DNA of 64,000 nucleotides from Acinetobacter nosocomialis NIPH 2119 (GTDB lineage: Bacteria; Pseudomonadota; Gammaproteobacteria; Pseudomonadales; Moraxellaceae), in contig NZ_KB849239.1 of the NCBI RefSeq assembly GCF_000368085.1, positions 3,691,467 through 3,755,466 of the forward strand. Reading direction: 5' to 3'. Below the pieces are notes generated by a model. It was not told the origin of the DNA. It did no database searches and saw nothing but the letters and a program-made list of their open reading frames with translations. This document shows, one piece after another, positions 1 through 9,709 of the stretch (the first letter of the stretch is position 1; each line of letters starts with the position of its first letter). A program made the translations under genes and the position numbers.

Positions 1-1324
1 CATAGTTCACACCCATTTCATAAGAAGTACTTTTTTCTGGCGCTAAGTTTTCATTACCCCCCCATTGTGAATATAGTTCATTCAAGGTCGGAGCCCTGAA
101 AGCACTACCGATATTTGCATATACACTAGCATTAGGTAAGAAGTGATAACGGATAGCACCTTGTCCAACAGTATGAGTACCAAAGCGCTGGTTATCTTCT
201 AAACGAACGCCAACTTGGGTGTCAAAAAGATCATTCTTTAGTTGATGCTGTAAATAATATCCCGTGCTATTTACACTCTTATCTGAGTTAAGAATGGTAT
301 TACTTTTATAATTTGCATCGTTATATGTTGCACCAACCAAAATGTTCTGATTTGGAGTAAATTTCCATTTCAGGTTTAGATCGCTTTCATTGTTTTCAGT
401 ATTGTAATATGAGTCGTAAGCAGGAACATTTTGTTTATCTTGGACATTTGCATAGTGTGCATTGATGATGAGATCAGGCAAAATATTATAAGCAACTTTT
501 GTGTTGATAACTCGATTTTCGAATAGACGCTGTGCTGTGTTGGTTATGTAATCATTACTGAAAATATTAGTGCCTTTATTTTCACTAATTGAAGCAGAAG
601 CATCTATTAAGTTTTCTTGAAAGAAGCCCACTTTAGCGTGATAACCTTTTTGATCATATCCAGCCTTTTCATTTTCTGGTTGGCTTTCAAAAATACGTGT
701 TCCATCACTTTCTAAGCGCTGTCCGCCTAGTTGCGCATAGAAACCTTGATCACTTACAAGATTGGCATTAACAATAGTCTTATAGGTATTATTTTCACCA
801 TAAATACCCGTTAGCTCAGCACCTGTTTTCTCAGGTTTTTTAGAAATTAACTGAACTACACCGCCAATAGCATCACTTCCATACTGAACTGATGCTGGAC
901 CTTTTAATATTTCAATTTGTTGAACATCTGTTGTATCTAAAAATGCGGGATATAGTGGACCAAGTTCATTTTGACTATTTAAACGAGCGCCATCTTTAAG
1001 AACCAATGTATGAACTGATTTAGTACCACGAAGCGAAATTTCAGAAATCTGACCTAGACCACCGCTTTGTTTTACATAGATGGATGGGTCACGTTGAATA
1101 ATATCTGAAACGTTTAATAATGGATTCTGCTCAATGGTTTTTTCATCAATCACGGAAATACGAGCCGGAACTTCACTTGCTTTTTCAGCACTTTTAGAAG
1201 CAGTTACCACAATTGGATCAAGCTGAGTTGCGTTTATTGTATCTTCAGCAAAAATAATAGGCGAACACCCCATCGCAATAGCGATAGCACCTACCAGACG
1301 AGTAGGTTGAAAAGACTTAGACAT
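1..1324 (-). CDS. btuB: TonB-dependent outer-membrane receptor, BtuB-like (C-terminus outside window)
   Basis: Reading the minus strand from the ATG at 1324 gives an open frame of 441 codons that runs off the window start, so the C-terminal barrel is missing. A GGAG sits about 6 nt before this ATG; an in-frame ATG at 1336 lacks such a site. A signal peptide ends near IIFA, followed by a TonB-box-like DPIVVTA and a plug domain (VSDIIQRDPS, EISLRGT, QIEILKGPASVQYG, AIGGVVQ). The later SAFRAPTLNELY is typical of barrel strands in BtuB-type receptors. The cobalamin riboswitch directly upstream argues for vitamin B12 or another corrinoid as ligand. The substrate is inferred from the riboswitch, not from the protein. 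Confidence 0.85.
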   Translation of the reverse strand, partial: MSKSFQPTRLVGAIAIAMGCSPIIFAEDTINATQLDPIVVTASKSAEKASEVPARISVIDEKTIEQNPLLNVSDIIQRDPSIYVKQSGGLGQISEISLRGTKSVHTLVLKDGARLNSQNELGPLYPAFLDTTDVQQIEILKGPASVQYGSDAIGGVVQLISKKPEKTGAELTGIYGENNTYKTIVNANLVSDQGFYAQLGGQRLESDGTRIFESQPENEKAGYDQKGYHAKVGFFQENLIDASASISENKGTNIFSNDYITNTAQRLFENRVINTKVAYNILPDLIINAHYANVQDKQNVPAYDSYYNTENNESDLNLKWKFTPNQNILVGATYNDANYKSNTILNSDKSVNSTGYYLQHQLKNDLFDTQVGVRLEDNQRFGTHTVGQGAIRYHFLPNASVYANIGSAFRAPTLNELYSQWGGNENLAPEKSTSYEMGVNY

Positions 1325-1371
1325 AACATGCTCCATACATTCACCCCACGTGAATGATCGGGTAGATAGAT

Positions 1372-1590
1372 GAAACAAGCAGGTCTCCGGACTTCAGCGC
1401 CATAATTCATTTATGGACATATTCACCTTCCCACATCACTGCAGTGGTGTAAGTCGATCTCGACTTAAAAAATATGCTTTACATTGTTACCGTTGCGGGG
1501 GCAGTGCCGGACTTTCACCAGCTTCCCTAAAGCATCAATTGCTTACACTTGCTTCCATTTGAACGCAGTATAAAGTGCTGAATTGCTTCC
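1372..1590 (-). promoter_or_regulatory. Cobalamin (AdoCbl) riboswitch upstream of the receptor
   Basis: On the minus strand the conserved core is clear: GGGAAGCTGGTGAAAGTCC, then GGCACTGCCCCCGCAACGGT, and near the 3' end the B12 box AAGTCCGGAGACCTGC (about 1380-1396). It ends roughly 50 nt before the receptor ATG. In this family bound adenosylcobalamin turns the downstream transporter off. The outer limits are approximate. Confidence 0.95.
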
Positions 1591-1623
1591 TACAATGTCA
1601 TTTCGAGCAATTCCCGGAGAACT

Positions 1624-1654
1624 TTTACGCAAGGGACTAAAATTGCATTACAAT
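1624..1654 (+). promoter_or_regulatory. Possible sigma70 promoter of trpFB
   Basis: A TACAAT -10 box lies at 1649-1654 and a weak TTTACG -35 at 1624-1629 (spacer 19). An alternative pair is TTGCAT (1643) with TTAAAA (1665). The -10 is good but the spacing is long, so this is only a candidate. Confidence 0.3.
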
Positions 1655-1693
1655 GACACTTATTTTAAAAAATGGTTGTAGTTTAGGCAGATC

Positions 1694-2353
1694 ATGAGCC
1701 CATCAAACCAAAAGCGTACTCGAGCAAAAATTTGTGGAATTACTCGTAAGCAAGATGTTCAAGCAGTGGTCACAGCTGGAGCAGATGCGATAGGTTTTGT
1801 TTTTTTTCCGCCAAGTCCACGAAACGTAACAGTTGAACAGGCAGAAGAATTGGCAAAACTTATTCCACCTTATGTACAAATGGTTGGTTTGTTTGTTAAT
1901 GCAAGTGCCACTGAAATTCAGGATGTACTTGATTGTGTTCCCCTAGATGTATTACAACTACATGGCGATGAAACTCCAGAACAATGCCAAGACATCGCTC
2001 GCCATTGTAAACGTCGTTGGTATAAAGCAATTCAGGTTAAACCTGATCTGGATGTAGTTGCTGAAATTCAAAAATATCAGGCAGCTGGTGCCAGTGCTGT
2101 ATTGCTCGATGCATGGCATCCTGAGCTTAAAGGGGGCACAGGACATCAGTTTGACTGGTCTAAATTCCCGAAACTTGATATTCCATTAATTTTGGCAGGT
2201 GGTTTAACCCCTGACAATGTCATTGACGCTATTCATACTACCGGTGCTTTTGCAGTAGATGTGAGCGGAGGCGTAGAGTCCGCAAAAGGTATAAAAGACC
2301 AACAACTCATTGAAAGATTTATGCAAGGAGTCCAACGTGGATCAGCAAAATAA
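1694..2353 (+). CDS. trpF: Phosphoribosylanthranilate isomerase TrpF
   Basis: A 219-residue protein that isomerises N-(5'-phosphoribosyl)anthranilate to CdRP in cytoplasmic tryptophan synthesis. It is a single TIM barrel. The N-terminal KICGITR carries the general base Cys14, Asp139 lies in VLLDAWHP as the general acid, and the phosphate-binding loops GGL and DVSGGVE are near the C-terminus. Full length for the family. It overlaps the trpB start by 17 nt, so the two are translationally coupled. Confidence 0.96.
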   Translation: MSPSNQKRTRAKICGITRKQDVQAVVTAGADAIGFVFFPPSPRNVTVEQAEELAKLIPPYVQMVGLFVNASATEIQDVLDCVPLDVLQLHGDETPEQCQDIARHCKRRWYKAIQVKPDLDVVAEIQKYQAAGASAVLLDAWHPELKGGTGHQFDWSKFPKLDIPLILAGGLTPDNVIDAIHTTGAFAVDVSGGVESAKGIKDQQLIERFMQGVQRGSAK

Positions 2354-3566
2354 TGTGATTGACTATACCCAATTCCCAGATGCAAATGGGCATTTCGGTA
2401 TCCATGGCGGACGTTTTGTGTCAGAAACTTTAATGGCGGCATTAGAAGATTTAGAAAATCTCTATTCCCGCATGAAAAATGATGAACAGTTTCTGGCAGA
2501 ATTCGACCGTGACCTCGCCTACTATGTAGGTCGTCCTAGTCCACTTTATTATGCTGAGCGATGGTCAAAAGAGTTAGGTGGTGCGCAGATTTACCTTAAA
2601 CGTGAAGACTTGAACCATACAGGCTCACACAAGGTAAACAACACGATTGGTCAAGCACTACTTGCAAAGCTTTCTGGTAAAAAACGTATTATTGCCGAGA
2701 CAGGTGCAGGCCAGCATGGCGTGGCAACAGCAACAATTGCAGCACGTTTAGGTCTTGAGTGTGTTGTATATATGGGTGCTGAAGACGTTAAACGTCAAGC
2801 CATGAACGTTTACCGTATGCGTTTGTTGGGTGCAACAGTTGTACCTGTACAAAGTGGCTCTAAAACGCTTAAAGATGCCATGAATGAAGCAATGCGTGAC
2901 TGGGTAACTAACGTTGATACGACTTACTATGTCATTGGTACAGTTGCAGGTCCGCATCCTTATCCTCAACTCGTTCGTGATTTCCAGTCGATTATTGGCC
3001 GTGAAGCACGTAAACAGATTTTGGAGCAAGCAGGTCGCTTACCAGATGCATTAGTTGCATGTGTAGGTGGTGGTTCAAATGCAATGGGCTTGTTCTATCC
3101 GTTCTTAAACGATGCCAATGTGAAAATGTATGGTGTTGAGGCTGCTGGCTTCGGTATTGAAACTGGTAAACACTCCGCGCCTTTAAATGCAGGTCATGTG
3201 GGCGTATTGCATGGTAACCGTACTTACCTCATGAGTGATGCACAAGGCCAAATTATCGAGACACATAGTATCTCGGCAGGTTTGGACTATCCGGGTGTGG
3301 GTCCTGAACATAGCTTCTTAAAAGATATGAAGCGCGTTGAATACGTGCCAATTAATGATACTGAGGCGCTGCAAGGTTTCCGTGACTTAACCAAAATTGA
3401 AGGGATTATTCCTGCGCTTGAAAGCTCACATGCTATGGCATATGTATCTAAGCTTGCACCAACCATGTCTAAAGATCAGATTATTATTGCGACTGTTTCA
3501 GGCCGTGGCGATAAAGATTTAATGACAGTTGCACGCATTGATGGCGTAGAAATGGTTGAGATGTAA
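2337..3566 (+). CDS. trpB: Tryptophan synthase beta chain TrpB
   Basis: PLP enzyme joining indole and serine to make tryptophan; works with TrpA as an alpha2beta2 complex. I place the start at the GTG at 2337 ([10 protein letters not shown]) because AAGGAG lies 6 nt upstream inside trpF; this gives 409 residues, normal for TrpB. The PLP lysine is Lys99 in [18 protein letters not shown] and the phosphate-binding VGGGSNAMG are present. A longer frame from 2310 lacks a ribosome site. trpA is not next to it but lies 4.4 kb downstream. Confidence 0.96.
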   Translation: MDQQNNVIDYTQFPDANGHFGIHGGRFVSETLMAALEDLENLYSRMKNDEQFLAEFDRDLAYYVGRPSPLYYAERWSKELGGAQIYLKREDLNHTGSHKVNNTIGQALLAKLSGKKRIIAETGAGQHGVATATIAARLGLECVVYMGAEDVKRQAMNVYRMRLLGATVVPVQSGSKTLKDAMNEAMRDWVTNVDTTYYVIGTVAGPHPYPQLVRDFQSIIGREARKQILEQAGRLPDALVACVGGGSNAMGLFYPFLNDANVKMYGVEAAGFGIETGKHSAPLNAGHVGVLHGNRTYLMSDAQGQIIETHSISAGLDYPGVGPEHSFLKDMKRVEYVPINDTEALQGFRDLTKIEGIIPALESSHAMAYVSKLAPTMSKDQIIIATVSGRGDKDLMTVARIDGVEMVEM

Positions 3567-3575
3567 GAGGAAAAA

Positions 3576-4085
3576 ATGCCAAGTTTGTTTATGGTAATGT
3601 TGGGTGGCCGTCATGCGCGTGCCAATACAGAAGTCCATGACATCGTTATGGCTGTAGGGGATACTTTAGAAGAAGTTTACCCTCAACTTAAACAGGCTTG
3701 GTTTGGTGAGGCTCAAGGGTTGCATATCGATGCTTGGGCCAAGCTTTCAGGGGTTAGCTCTCAAGGGCAGAACTATCAAATCCAGTTTACCGATGCAGCC
3801 CCATCAGCTTCAGATCTAAAGTTATATTTGATTAATCTGGGTGGATATACACCCCAAGCTTTTGGTGAGTTGCATAGTTATCATTTGGTTGTTGCACCTG
3901 ATGGGGTAAGTGCAAAACAATTAGGTAAACAGTTTATAGATCAAGAGTGGCATAAACCACACACTGACCGTGTAGTGGATATTGATGATTGTATTCCTAT
4001 TGACCATATTGCGGGTCGTTATATACAGTTAGTGCAAGGTGAGTTCAATCCAACACGTTGGGAAAATACTTATTTACTTCTTTAA
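3576..4085 (+). CDS. DUF1543 family protein
   Basis: A 169-residue cytoplasmic protein starting MPSLFMVMLGGRHARANTEVHD, which I recognise as DUF1543. There are two similar halves: an opening LFMVMLGG and, near residue 85, LYLINLGGY, suggesting an internal duplication. It starts 9 nt after the trpB stop behind AGAGGAAAAA, so it is probably cotranscribed with trpFB. The function is unknown; nothing in the sequence ties it to tryptophan synthesis. Confidence 0.8.
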   Translation: MPSLFMVMLGGRHARANTEVHDIVMAVGDTLEEVYPQLKQAWFGEAQGLHIDAWAKLSGVSSQGQNYQIQFTDAAPSASDLKLYLINLGGYTPQAFGELHSYHLVVAPDGVSAKQLGKQFIDQEWHKPHTDRVVDIDDCIPIDHIAGRYIQLVQGEFNPTRWENTYLLL

Positions 4086-4123
4086 CTGTTCTTAAAAAAA
4101 GCTTAAAGGCAAAAATAAAATAT

Positions 4124-4171
4124 AAAAAGTTGCTGATCTCATGTATAGCTCGCTCAAATCGCAACTTTTTT
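4124..4171 (+). terminator. Possible terminator after trpFB-DUF1543
   Basis: AAAAAGTTGC (4124-4133) pairs with GCAACTTTTT (4161-4170), followed by T and then GTACC. The 27-nt loop is long for an intrinsic terminator. Confidence 0.4.
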
Positions 4172-4237
4172 GTACCACTATTTACAATTCATCTGCTTAG
4201 ACTAGAAGCTCAACATAAGCTCTTTGGAGTAATCAAA

Positions 4238-4450
4238 ATGGGTCTTCTAGATGAAGTAGGTAAAATTGCTGGTGCAATTATCGCGGAACAAGGCGTCGAT
4301 AAATTAGATCCAGATGCAGGTTTTCTAGAAAAAGCAGCTGGTGCTTTTGCTGGCTATGAAGCAGCAAAAATCGCTGAGAAAAAATTGGAAAATCAGGACA
4401 GTAACGAGCAAGAATCAGAGCCAGAACAGGCAAGTGACGATGATGCTTAA
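4238..4450 (+). CDS. Small acidic protein of unknown function
   Basis: A 70-residue protein, MGLLDEVGKIAG..., started at the ATG at 4238 because TTGGAG lies 7 nt upstream. The frame stays open back to 4058, but that extension runs through a hairpin and is lysine-rich nonsense. The N-terminal half looks like a short amphipathic Ala/Gly helix (AGAIIAEQGVDKL, AAGAFAGYEAAK). The last 20 residues are almost all Glu, Gln, Asp and Ser. No signal peptide and no family I can name. Confidence 0.7.
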   Translation: MGLLDEVGKIAGAIIAEQGVDKLDPDAGFLEKAAGAFAGYEAAKIAEKKLENQDSNEQESEPEQASDDDA

Positions 4451-4579
4451 CTTTTAGAAATTGAATTACACTTAAATCGAGAGTTGAATTTGATTTTGTT
4501 GATGGAGTGGGTCATAGCTACTGAAATAGACCCTCAAAGAGTTTAAGTTATCGTATATAGATTTAAGTGAATATCAGAA

Positions 4580-4609
4580 AAAAGAGCATATCAATATGCT
4601 CTTTTTTTA
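4580..4609 (+). terminator. Intrinsic terminator
   Basis: AGAGCATA (4583-4590) and TATGCTCT (4595-4602) form a hairpin with a 4-nt loop, followed by a T-run. It ends the transcript of the 70-residue acidic protein. Confidence 0.85.
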
Positions 4610-4717
4610 TGGCTAAATAAAAGTCATTTGAAGACCAAAACAGATAAGTAGCCAACTGGTCAGTGATCAGTCTATTATTAGTCAATAGATGAACAGGAAA
4701 TCAACGGATAATAAATA

Positions 4718-5713
4718 ATGGATTTAATTCAAGAAAATGGACAGCCTCGTTATGGGCGTTTTGAATCTGTACCGTCGACTATTCATGTACAACGTTATAT
4801 CTATAAAACGCCTTATGGTAAGGTTTTAAAGGGCTGGCGTAAGCAATTAAAGTATAAAAAATTTAAATTCTGTGGCATTCAGCATAAACACTACAGTATT
4901 GGTCTAGCTATTGCAGATATTGGTTGGGTTGGACATGGTTTTTTCTATATTTTTGATCATGAAACAGGACAAGTCATTGAGTGGAACGCCATTCAACCTT
5001 TAGGTCATAAAACTCATCTTGATGAACAGCCATTATTTAATCAAAGTTATTTTTCTAAATCGCCTTATCAACTAGATATTCAACATGCTAATGGTGTGCG
5101 ATATATTCGGGTGACTAAATATGGGGAAATTTGCCTGAGTGCCCGTATTTTTTGTGCTGGAACAGATATTTTAAGTTTGTGTACCCCAACAGGTATCAAT
5201 GGTTGGACCTATACCCAAAAGCAGACTACTTTAGCTGTAGAGGGAATGTTCATGAATAAACAGAATCAACTTATACAATTTGATGAAAAGACATTTGCAT
5301 CGCTTGATGATACTTGTGGATTTTTACGTCCCGAGACAGCATGGTTCTGGCTTTCATGTAATTTTTGGGATGAACAGGGGCGACGTATTGGGTTGAATTT
5401 GGCTTCTGGGGTCAATGAAAGTTTTGGTAATGAAAACTGTTTATGGGTAAATGGGGTTTTATTTCCACTCACTGATGTTTTGTTCGAAAAAATAAATAAT
5501 GAAAAATGGAAAATTAGCTCTTTAGATCGAAAACTTAATCTAGAAGTGCATATTGGTTGGTGCCGATACGAAAATATAAATTTAAGAATGATTGGCAGTC
5601 AATTCAACCAGTGGCAGGCTAAAATTACTGGCACTATTGAACATGAAGCAATTGATACGATTACTTGTAATGAGCAATACGGTCTATTAGAACAACATTA
5701 TGCAAAATGGTAA
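4718..5713 (+). CDS. DUF2804 domain-containing protein
   Basis: A 331-residue protein rich in aromatic residues and beta-strand-like segments, with no signal peptide or membrane segment. I recognise DUF2804 by the N-terminal FCGIQHKHYSIGLAIADIGW, the middle NGWTYTQK and the late WFWLSCNFWDEQGRRIGLNLA. The family has no settled function; its many-stranded form recalls lipocalin or CrtC-like folds, which is only an impression. It stands alone between a terminator and a convergent hydrolase gene 8 nt away. Confidence 0.75.
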   Translation: MDLIQENGQPRYGRFESVPSTIHVQRYIYKTPYGKVLKGWRKQLKYKKFKFCGIQHKHYSIGLAIADIGWVGHGFFYIFDHETGQVIEWNAIQPLGHKTHLDEQPLFNQSYFSKSPYQLDIQHANGVRYIRVTKYGEICLSARIFCAGTDILSLCTPTGINGWTYTQKQTTLAVEGMFMNKQNQLIQFDEKTFASLDDTCGFLRPETAWFWLSCNFWDEQGRRIGLNLASGVNESFGNENCLWVNGVLFPLTDVLFEKINNEKWKISSLDRKLNLEVHIGWCRYENINLRMIGSQFNQWQAKITGTIEHEAIDTITCNEQYGLLEQHYAKW

Positions 5714-5721
5714 CAAGCAGG

Positions 5722-6597
5722 TTATAAACCTGCTTGCCAAAATGCCTCACCCGCTGCGATAGGGTCATTTGTTTTTTCTAAAGTCTCAATCCAAACAGGG
5801 TACTGACGAATAACTGGATGTTGGCTTGGGTGAAAATCTTTTTTAAACCAGTCCAGATATTGCTTTTTCATAGCCGTTAATGTGCCATTTCTGCCAAAGA
5901 ACCAAGGTAAACCTTTGAGTGTCATCGATAACCTTTCTTTAGGGCTAAACCCATCACATTTCAACATGATGTTGGTTCTATAGAGGGTAAAACCAAACAT
6001 GAGTACAGTTGTTAAAACAAGTACAAAGCGACGGGTTGACTCTGGAACTTCACCCACCTGTCTCATGACATCAAATGCCACATCACGATGCTCCATTTCT
6101 TCGATAGCATGCCATGCAAATAATGCGCGAACGTAAGGATGAGCATTTTCCAAGGTTTTTTTATTGTTATAAAAGGTTTCTGCCATTAATGCTGTTAAAT
6201 GTTCAGCCGCGGCCGTCATTGCAATATTGTATTGTGGTGAACGTTTGGTGAGCTCAAAACGGAAAATTTTTTTAAGTGTGCTTGTGAACTCATCCACAGG
6301 CATACCTTGTTCTTTCATGAGCTGATTCATTTTGTCATGGGCAATACCATGTTGAGCTTCTTGTTTAATAAAATCTGCAACTCGCTTTTGTAGTTCCGGA
6401 TCATCAATTTTGTCACGGAACATTCGCACACATTCAATGAAGTAACGCTCTCCGTCGGGAAAGGTTAAGCTGAGTGCATCAAACATGCGAGTCAAAAAAG
6501 GATCGTTATTAAACCAAAAGCGTGGTGCTTCGTTTAAATGAAAATCTAGATCTTTGCGAACCACTGGCTCGACCTGATAAGAAACATGTGCGTTCAT
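5722..6597 (-). CDS. Predicted metal-dependent hydrolase (PF10118 family)
   Basis: About 291 residues from the ATG at 6597; in-frame starts at 6627 (ATG) and 6672 (TTG) have no better ribosome site, so the N-terminus is uncertain. Acidic and histidine residues suited to a di-metal centre occur as KQEAQHGIAHD, AAEHLTALMAE and IEEMEHRDVAFD, the PF10118 pattern. A hydrophobic stretch (FVLVLTTVLMFGFTLY) could touch the membrane. It is divergent from an AraC regulator about 120 nt away, which probably controls it. Substrate unknown. Confidence 0.75.
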   Translation of the reverse strand: MNAHVSYQVEPVVRKDLDFHLNEAPRFWFNNDPFLTRMFDALSLTFPDGERYFIECVRMFRDKIDDPELQKRVADFIKQEAQHGIAHDKMNQLMKEQGMPVDEFTSTLKKIFRFELTKRSPQYNIAMTAAAEHLTALMAETFYNNKKTLENAHPYVRALFAWHAIEEMEHRDVAFDVMRQVGEVPESTRRFVLVLTTVLMFGFTLYRTNIMLKCDGFSPKERLSMTLKGLPWFFGRNGTLTAMKKQYLDWFKKDFHPSQHPVIRQYPVWIETLEKTNDPIAAGEAFWQAGL

Positions 6598-6655
6598 CTT
6601 TGTATTTCTCGCAACTAAGCTTTTCATTAGTATGTCGTGAATGGTCGGCTTTGTT

Positions 6656-6682
6656 TTGACAGTTATCGCCAATTTTTATACA
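6656..6682 (+). promoter_or_regulatory. Possible sigma70 promoter of the AraC regulator
   Basis: A perfect TTGACA -35 (6656-6661) is followed after 15-16 nt by TATACA (6677-6682). Transcription would start near 6690, about 30 nt before the chosen ATG at 6719. The spacer is slightly short. Confidence 0.45.
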
Positions 6683-6718
6683 GTTTGCGACAATATGGCA
6701 GTAAAAAAAGGAAACGCC

Positions 6719-7768
6719 ATGCAAGAGTTTACGATCTCAAATGGATACTTTTACCTTTGGAATACGTATTTAAAAGAAAAGGGAATAGCGTGGCAGTCAC
6801 TCAATTTAAATGACACTCAAACTCGGCAAATACAAAATATTTTATCTGCCTCTATTGATGCTCAGTCCTCCTTACATCTTTTTACTGAGCTTTTAGAACT
6901 AACCGAATCTCGATTGCAAGTGACCAATTTGGCTTTAGAAATGGCAGCCTGTATTACACCTGCCAATTTTGGCGTGTTGGGTTATATGGCCTCCAGAAGT
7001 GATACCTTAGGTCAAGTGGTTAAATATATTGCTAAATTTCATCGCCTAGTAATAGATGGGGAGCAAGTTGTACCTATACAAATCGAGCAAGATGCTTCCA
7101 AAATTCGCTTATATTGGCCTTTGGTTGATGACAGTAATATTGTGCTTAGTGAGTTAACCTTAGCCGCAATGGTACAGCTTGCTAAAGAGATTGCTCCCTT
7201 ACATGATTTTCTTTTACAACATGTCGAATTTGTACACCGACCTCGGGGGCCATTGGTTCTTTATCAACGCTTCTTTCAGTGCAAATTGTCATTTGACCGA
7301 CCGTACTATGCATTAACTTTTGCAAGTGAAAGTTTAAATGTTCGCCCCCAGCATGCAGACCCGACTTTAGTGCAGCTTTTAGTAAAACAAGCTGAAGAAG
7401 CTTTGGTTCAACGGAAAATACATACCGATTTAGTTCAGCAAATACATTGGATCGTACAAGAATATTTAAAGCATAAGCAGCAGGCTCCAAAAATAGAAGA
7501 TATTGCCATCGAACTTAATGTTTCAGTACGAAGCTTGCAGCGTCAACTACAGGCATTAAACACTTCATTTAAATTAATTTTAGATACTGAGCGTATGAAG
7601 CGCTGCGAGATATTGTTAAGTCAAAATGAAAGTCTTACTGCGATTGCTGACCAGTTGGGTTATTCCGATCAGTCTGCACTTGCGAGGGCACATAAAAATT
7701 TAACAGGGCAAACATTATTAACTCGTAAAAAGCAATTGCAACTCACCCATAAAAATACAGAGAAATAG
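6719..7768 (+). CDS. AraC family transcriptional regulator
   Basis: A 349-residue regulator. The start at 6719 (MQEFTISNGY) is preceded by AAAAAAGGAAACGCC; upstream in-frame codons at 6641 and 6695 overlap the promoter. An N-terminal ligand-binding domain of the PF12625 type fills roughly residues 20-200. The C-terminal double helix-turn-helix shows IEDIAIELNVSVRSLQRQLQ and LTAIADQLGYSDQSALARAHK. This class often responds to small organic or lipid-related ligands and controls the divergent gene. Inducer unknown. Confidence 0.88.
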   Translation: MQEFTISNGYFYLWNTYLKEKGIAWQSLNLNDTQTRQIQNILSASIDAQSSLHLFTELLELTESRLQVTNLALEMAACITPANFGVLGYMASRSDTLGQVVKYIAKFHRLVIDGEQVVPIQIEQDASKIRLYWPLVDDSNIVLSELTLAAMVQLAKEIAPLHDFLLQHVEFVHRPRGPLVLYQRFFQCKLSFDRPYYALTFASESLNVRPQHADPTLVQLLVKQAEEALVQRKIHTDLVQQIHWIVQEYLKHKQQAPKIEDIAIELNVSVRSLQRQLQALNTSFKLILDTERMKRCEILLSQNESLTAIADQLGYSDQSALARAHKNLTGQTLLTRKKQLQLTHKNTEK

Positions 7769-7919
7769 ATTTTTTGATGATTTTTTATTCACATTGCAAA
7801 CGAATAATGGCTCAAAAATAGGAAGCTTTGATCATTGAGAAAAGTTTCAAAATATTGATAAATGTACGCCATGGGTTGTATGAATCATACAATCGAATAT
7901 CGCCATAACGTTAGGCCTG

Positions 7920-7947
7920 TTCAATGAGCAAAAAATAGCGTTAAAAT
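7920..7947 (+). promoter_or_regulatory. Possible sigma70 promoter of trpA-accD-folC
   Basis: TTCAAT (7920-7925), a 16-nt spacer and TAAAAT (7942-7947), placing the start about 60 nt before trpA. The rest of the gap 7769-8012 shows nothing else I can identify. Confidence 0.4.
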
Positions 7948-8012
7948 GCGGTGTTCTTGTATTTCTACAAACAACTCCTCAATTTTAAATAATTCAAGGA
8001 AAGCACAACCCT

Positions 8013-8816
8013 ATGTCACGTCTTGCCACCCGTTTTGAAAAGCTGCAGTCCCAACAACGTAAAGCGCTTGTATCTTATGTCATGGCGGGTGATCCACAGC
8101 CACAAGTAACAGTTCAGTTACTTCATAAAATGGTTGCGGCAGGAGTAGACGTTCTTGAGCTTGGTTTACCATTTTCAGACCCGATGGCTGATGGTCCGGT
8201 TATTGCGCTTGCTGCGGAACGCGCGCTTGCGGCAGGGACGAACACCTTAGATGCATTGAACATGGTAAAAGAGTTTCGTGAACAGGATCAAGAAACACCT
8301 GTTGTTTTGATGGGTTATCTCAATCCTGTTGAAGTGATTGGTTATGAGAAGTTTGTTTCTTATGCGAAACAATGTGGTGTAGATGGCTTATTACTTGTGG
8401 ATTTACCACCAGAAGAGTCAAAAGAATTTGGTGCGATCTTAAAACAGCATGATATGGACCAAATTTTCTTACTTGCACCAACTTCAACTGATCAACGTAT
8501 TCAACACGTAGCAAATCAGGCAAGCGGTTTTATCTACTATGTTTCACTTAAGGGTGTAACAGGTGCAGCGACTTTAGATACTTCTGAAGCGGCTGCGCGT
8601 ATTGAAAAAATCAAAAGTATAACTAACGTTCCTGTTGGCGTTGGTTTCGGAATTAGTGATGCTGCATCAGCGAAAGCGATGGGTAGCGTTGCAGATGCCG
8701 TGATTGTAGGTAGTGCTTTCGTTAAATCTTTTGCAACGTTAACAGCTGATGAAGCTGTTGAACAGACGGTGAATAAAGTCAAGGAGCTTCGAGCAGCGCT
8801 CGATGAGTTAGTATGA
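8013..8816 (+). CDS. trpA: Tryptophan synthase alpha chain TrpA
   Basis: A 267-residue TIM-barrel enzyme that cleaves indole-3-glycerol phosphate to indole and G3P and hands indole to TrpB. The catalytic pair is Glu49 (VLELGLPFSDP) and Asp60 (MADGPVI). The phosphate-binding GVGFGIS and VIVGSAFVK motifs are intact. Its stop overlaps the accD start as ATGA, tying amino-acid and fatty-acid genes into one transcript. Confidence 0.97.
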   Translation: MSRLATRFEKLQSQQRKALVSYVMAGDPQPQVTVQLLHKMVAAGVDVLELGLPFSDPMADGPVIALAAERALAAGTNTLDALNMVKEFREQDQETPVVLMGYLNPVEVIGYEKFVSYAKQCGVDGLLLVDLPPEESKEFGAILKQHDMDQIFLLAPTSTDQRIQHVANQASGFIYYVSLKGVTGAATLDTSEAAARIEKIKSITNVPVGVGFGISDAASAKAMGSVADAVIVGSAFVKSFATLTADEAVEQTVNKVKELRAALDELV

Positions 8817-9709
8817 ATCAAGAAGTGAAATCAGGGAAAGTTCTTAGCCCTTCGACGCCATGGACACAGCGTCCAGTTCCAGGTATTGAAGTTGCAGATG
8901 AGCAACAGACTCTCAAAGCAACATTTACTGAGCCGACTATTGAGTGCCCTGAATGTCATGCTTTAGTGACACGTACAGCTATATCTTTCAATGCGTATGT
9001 ATGTCCACAGTGTGACGAACACTTAAAAATGAAAGCTCGCGATCGCTTAAACTGGTTCTTCGACAATGTTGTAGCTGAATTAGGTCAAGAATTTAGCGCG
9101 AAAGATCCTTTAAAGTTTGTCGATAGCAAACCGTATCCGGAACGTATGCGTGAAGCGCAAACTAAAACTGGTGAAACGGAAGCCCTCATTGCTATGCAAG
9201 GAAACTTAAATGGCGTAGACATGATTGCATGTGCTTTTGAGTTCGACTTTATGGGTGGCTCAATGGGTACTGTAGTAGGTGACCGTTTTGTTAAGGCGGC
9301 TGAGCTTGCAATTGAAAAACGCCAACCTTTAATCTGCTTTGCAGCTTCTGGTGGTGCACGCATGCAAGAAGGTATGTTGTCACTTATGCAAATGGCGCGT
9401 ACTTCTGCTGCAATTCAAAAATTAAAAGATGCAGGTTTACCTTATATCGTAGTGTTAACACACCCAGTTTATGGTGGTGTAACTGCTTCTTTAGCAATGT
9501 TGGGCGATATCCATATTGCAGAACCTAAAGCAATGATCGGCTTTGCTGGTAAACGTGTAATTGAGCAAACTGTACGTGAAACATTGGAAGAACCGTTCCA
9601 ACGTGCTGAATATTTGCTTGATCATGGTGTAATCGATCAGATTGTTCATCGTCATGCTTTACGTGATACTGTATCTCGACTTGTATCGAAATTGATGAAC
9701 TTACCTTGA
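8813..9709 (+). CDS. accD: Acetyl-CoA carboxylase carboxyltransferase subunit beta AccD
   Basis: A 298-residue subunit which, with AccA, transfers the carboxyl group from biotin on AccB to acetyl-CoA to give malonyl-CoA, the first step of fatty-acid synthesis. The N-terminal zinc finger CPECHALV...YVCPQC is complete (C-x2-C, then C-x2-C). The crotonase-like core carries GGSMGTVVGDRF, ASGGARMQEG and the oxyanion-hole region GGVTASLAMLGD. Full length. The stop overlaps the folC start by 4 nt. Confidence 0.97.
   Translation: MNQEVKSGKVLSPSTPWTQRPVPGIEVADEQQTLKATFTEPTIECPECHALVTRTAISFNAYVCPQCDEHLKMKARDRLNWFFDNVVAELGQEFSAKDPLKFVDSKPYPERMREAQTKTGETEALIAMQGNLNGVDMIACAFEFDFMGGSMGTVVGDRFVKAAELAIEKRQPLICFAASGGARMQEGMLSLMQMARTSAAIQKLKDAGLPYIVVLTHPVYGGVTASLAMLGDIHIAEPKAMIGFAGKRVIEQTVRETLEEPFQRAEYLLDHGVIDQIVHRHALRDTVSRLVSKLMNLP

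Noticed and set aside
4058..4237. N-terminal extension of the small acidic protein
   Set aside because: No ribosome site, it overlaps the previous gene and a hairpin, and the composition differs sharply from the protein starting at 4238.
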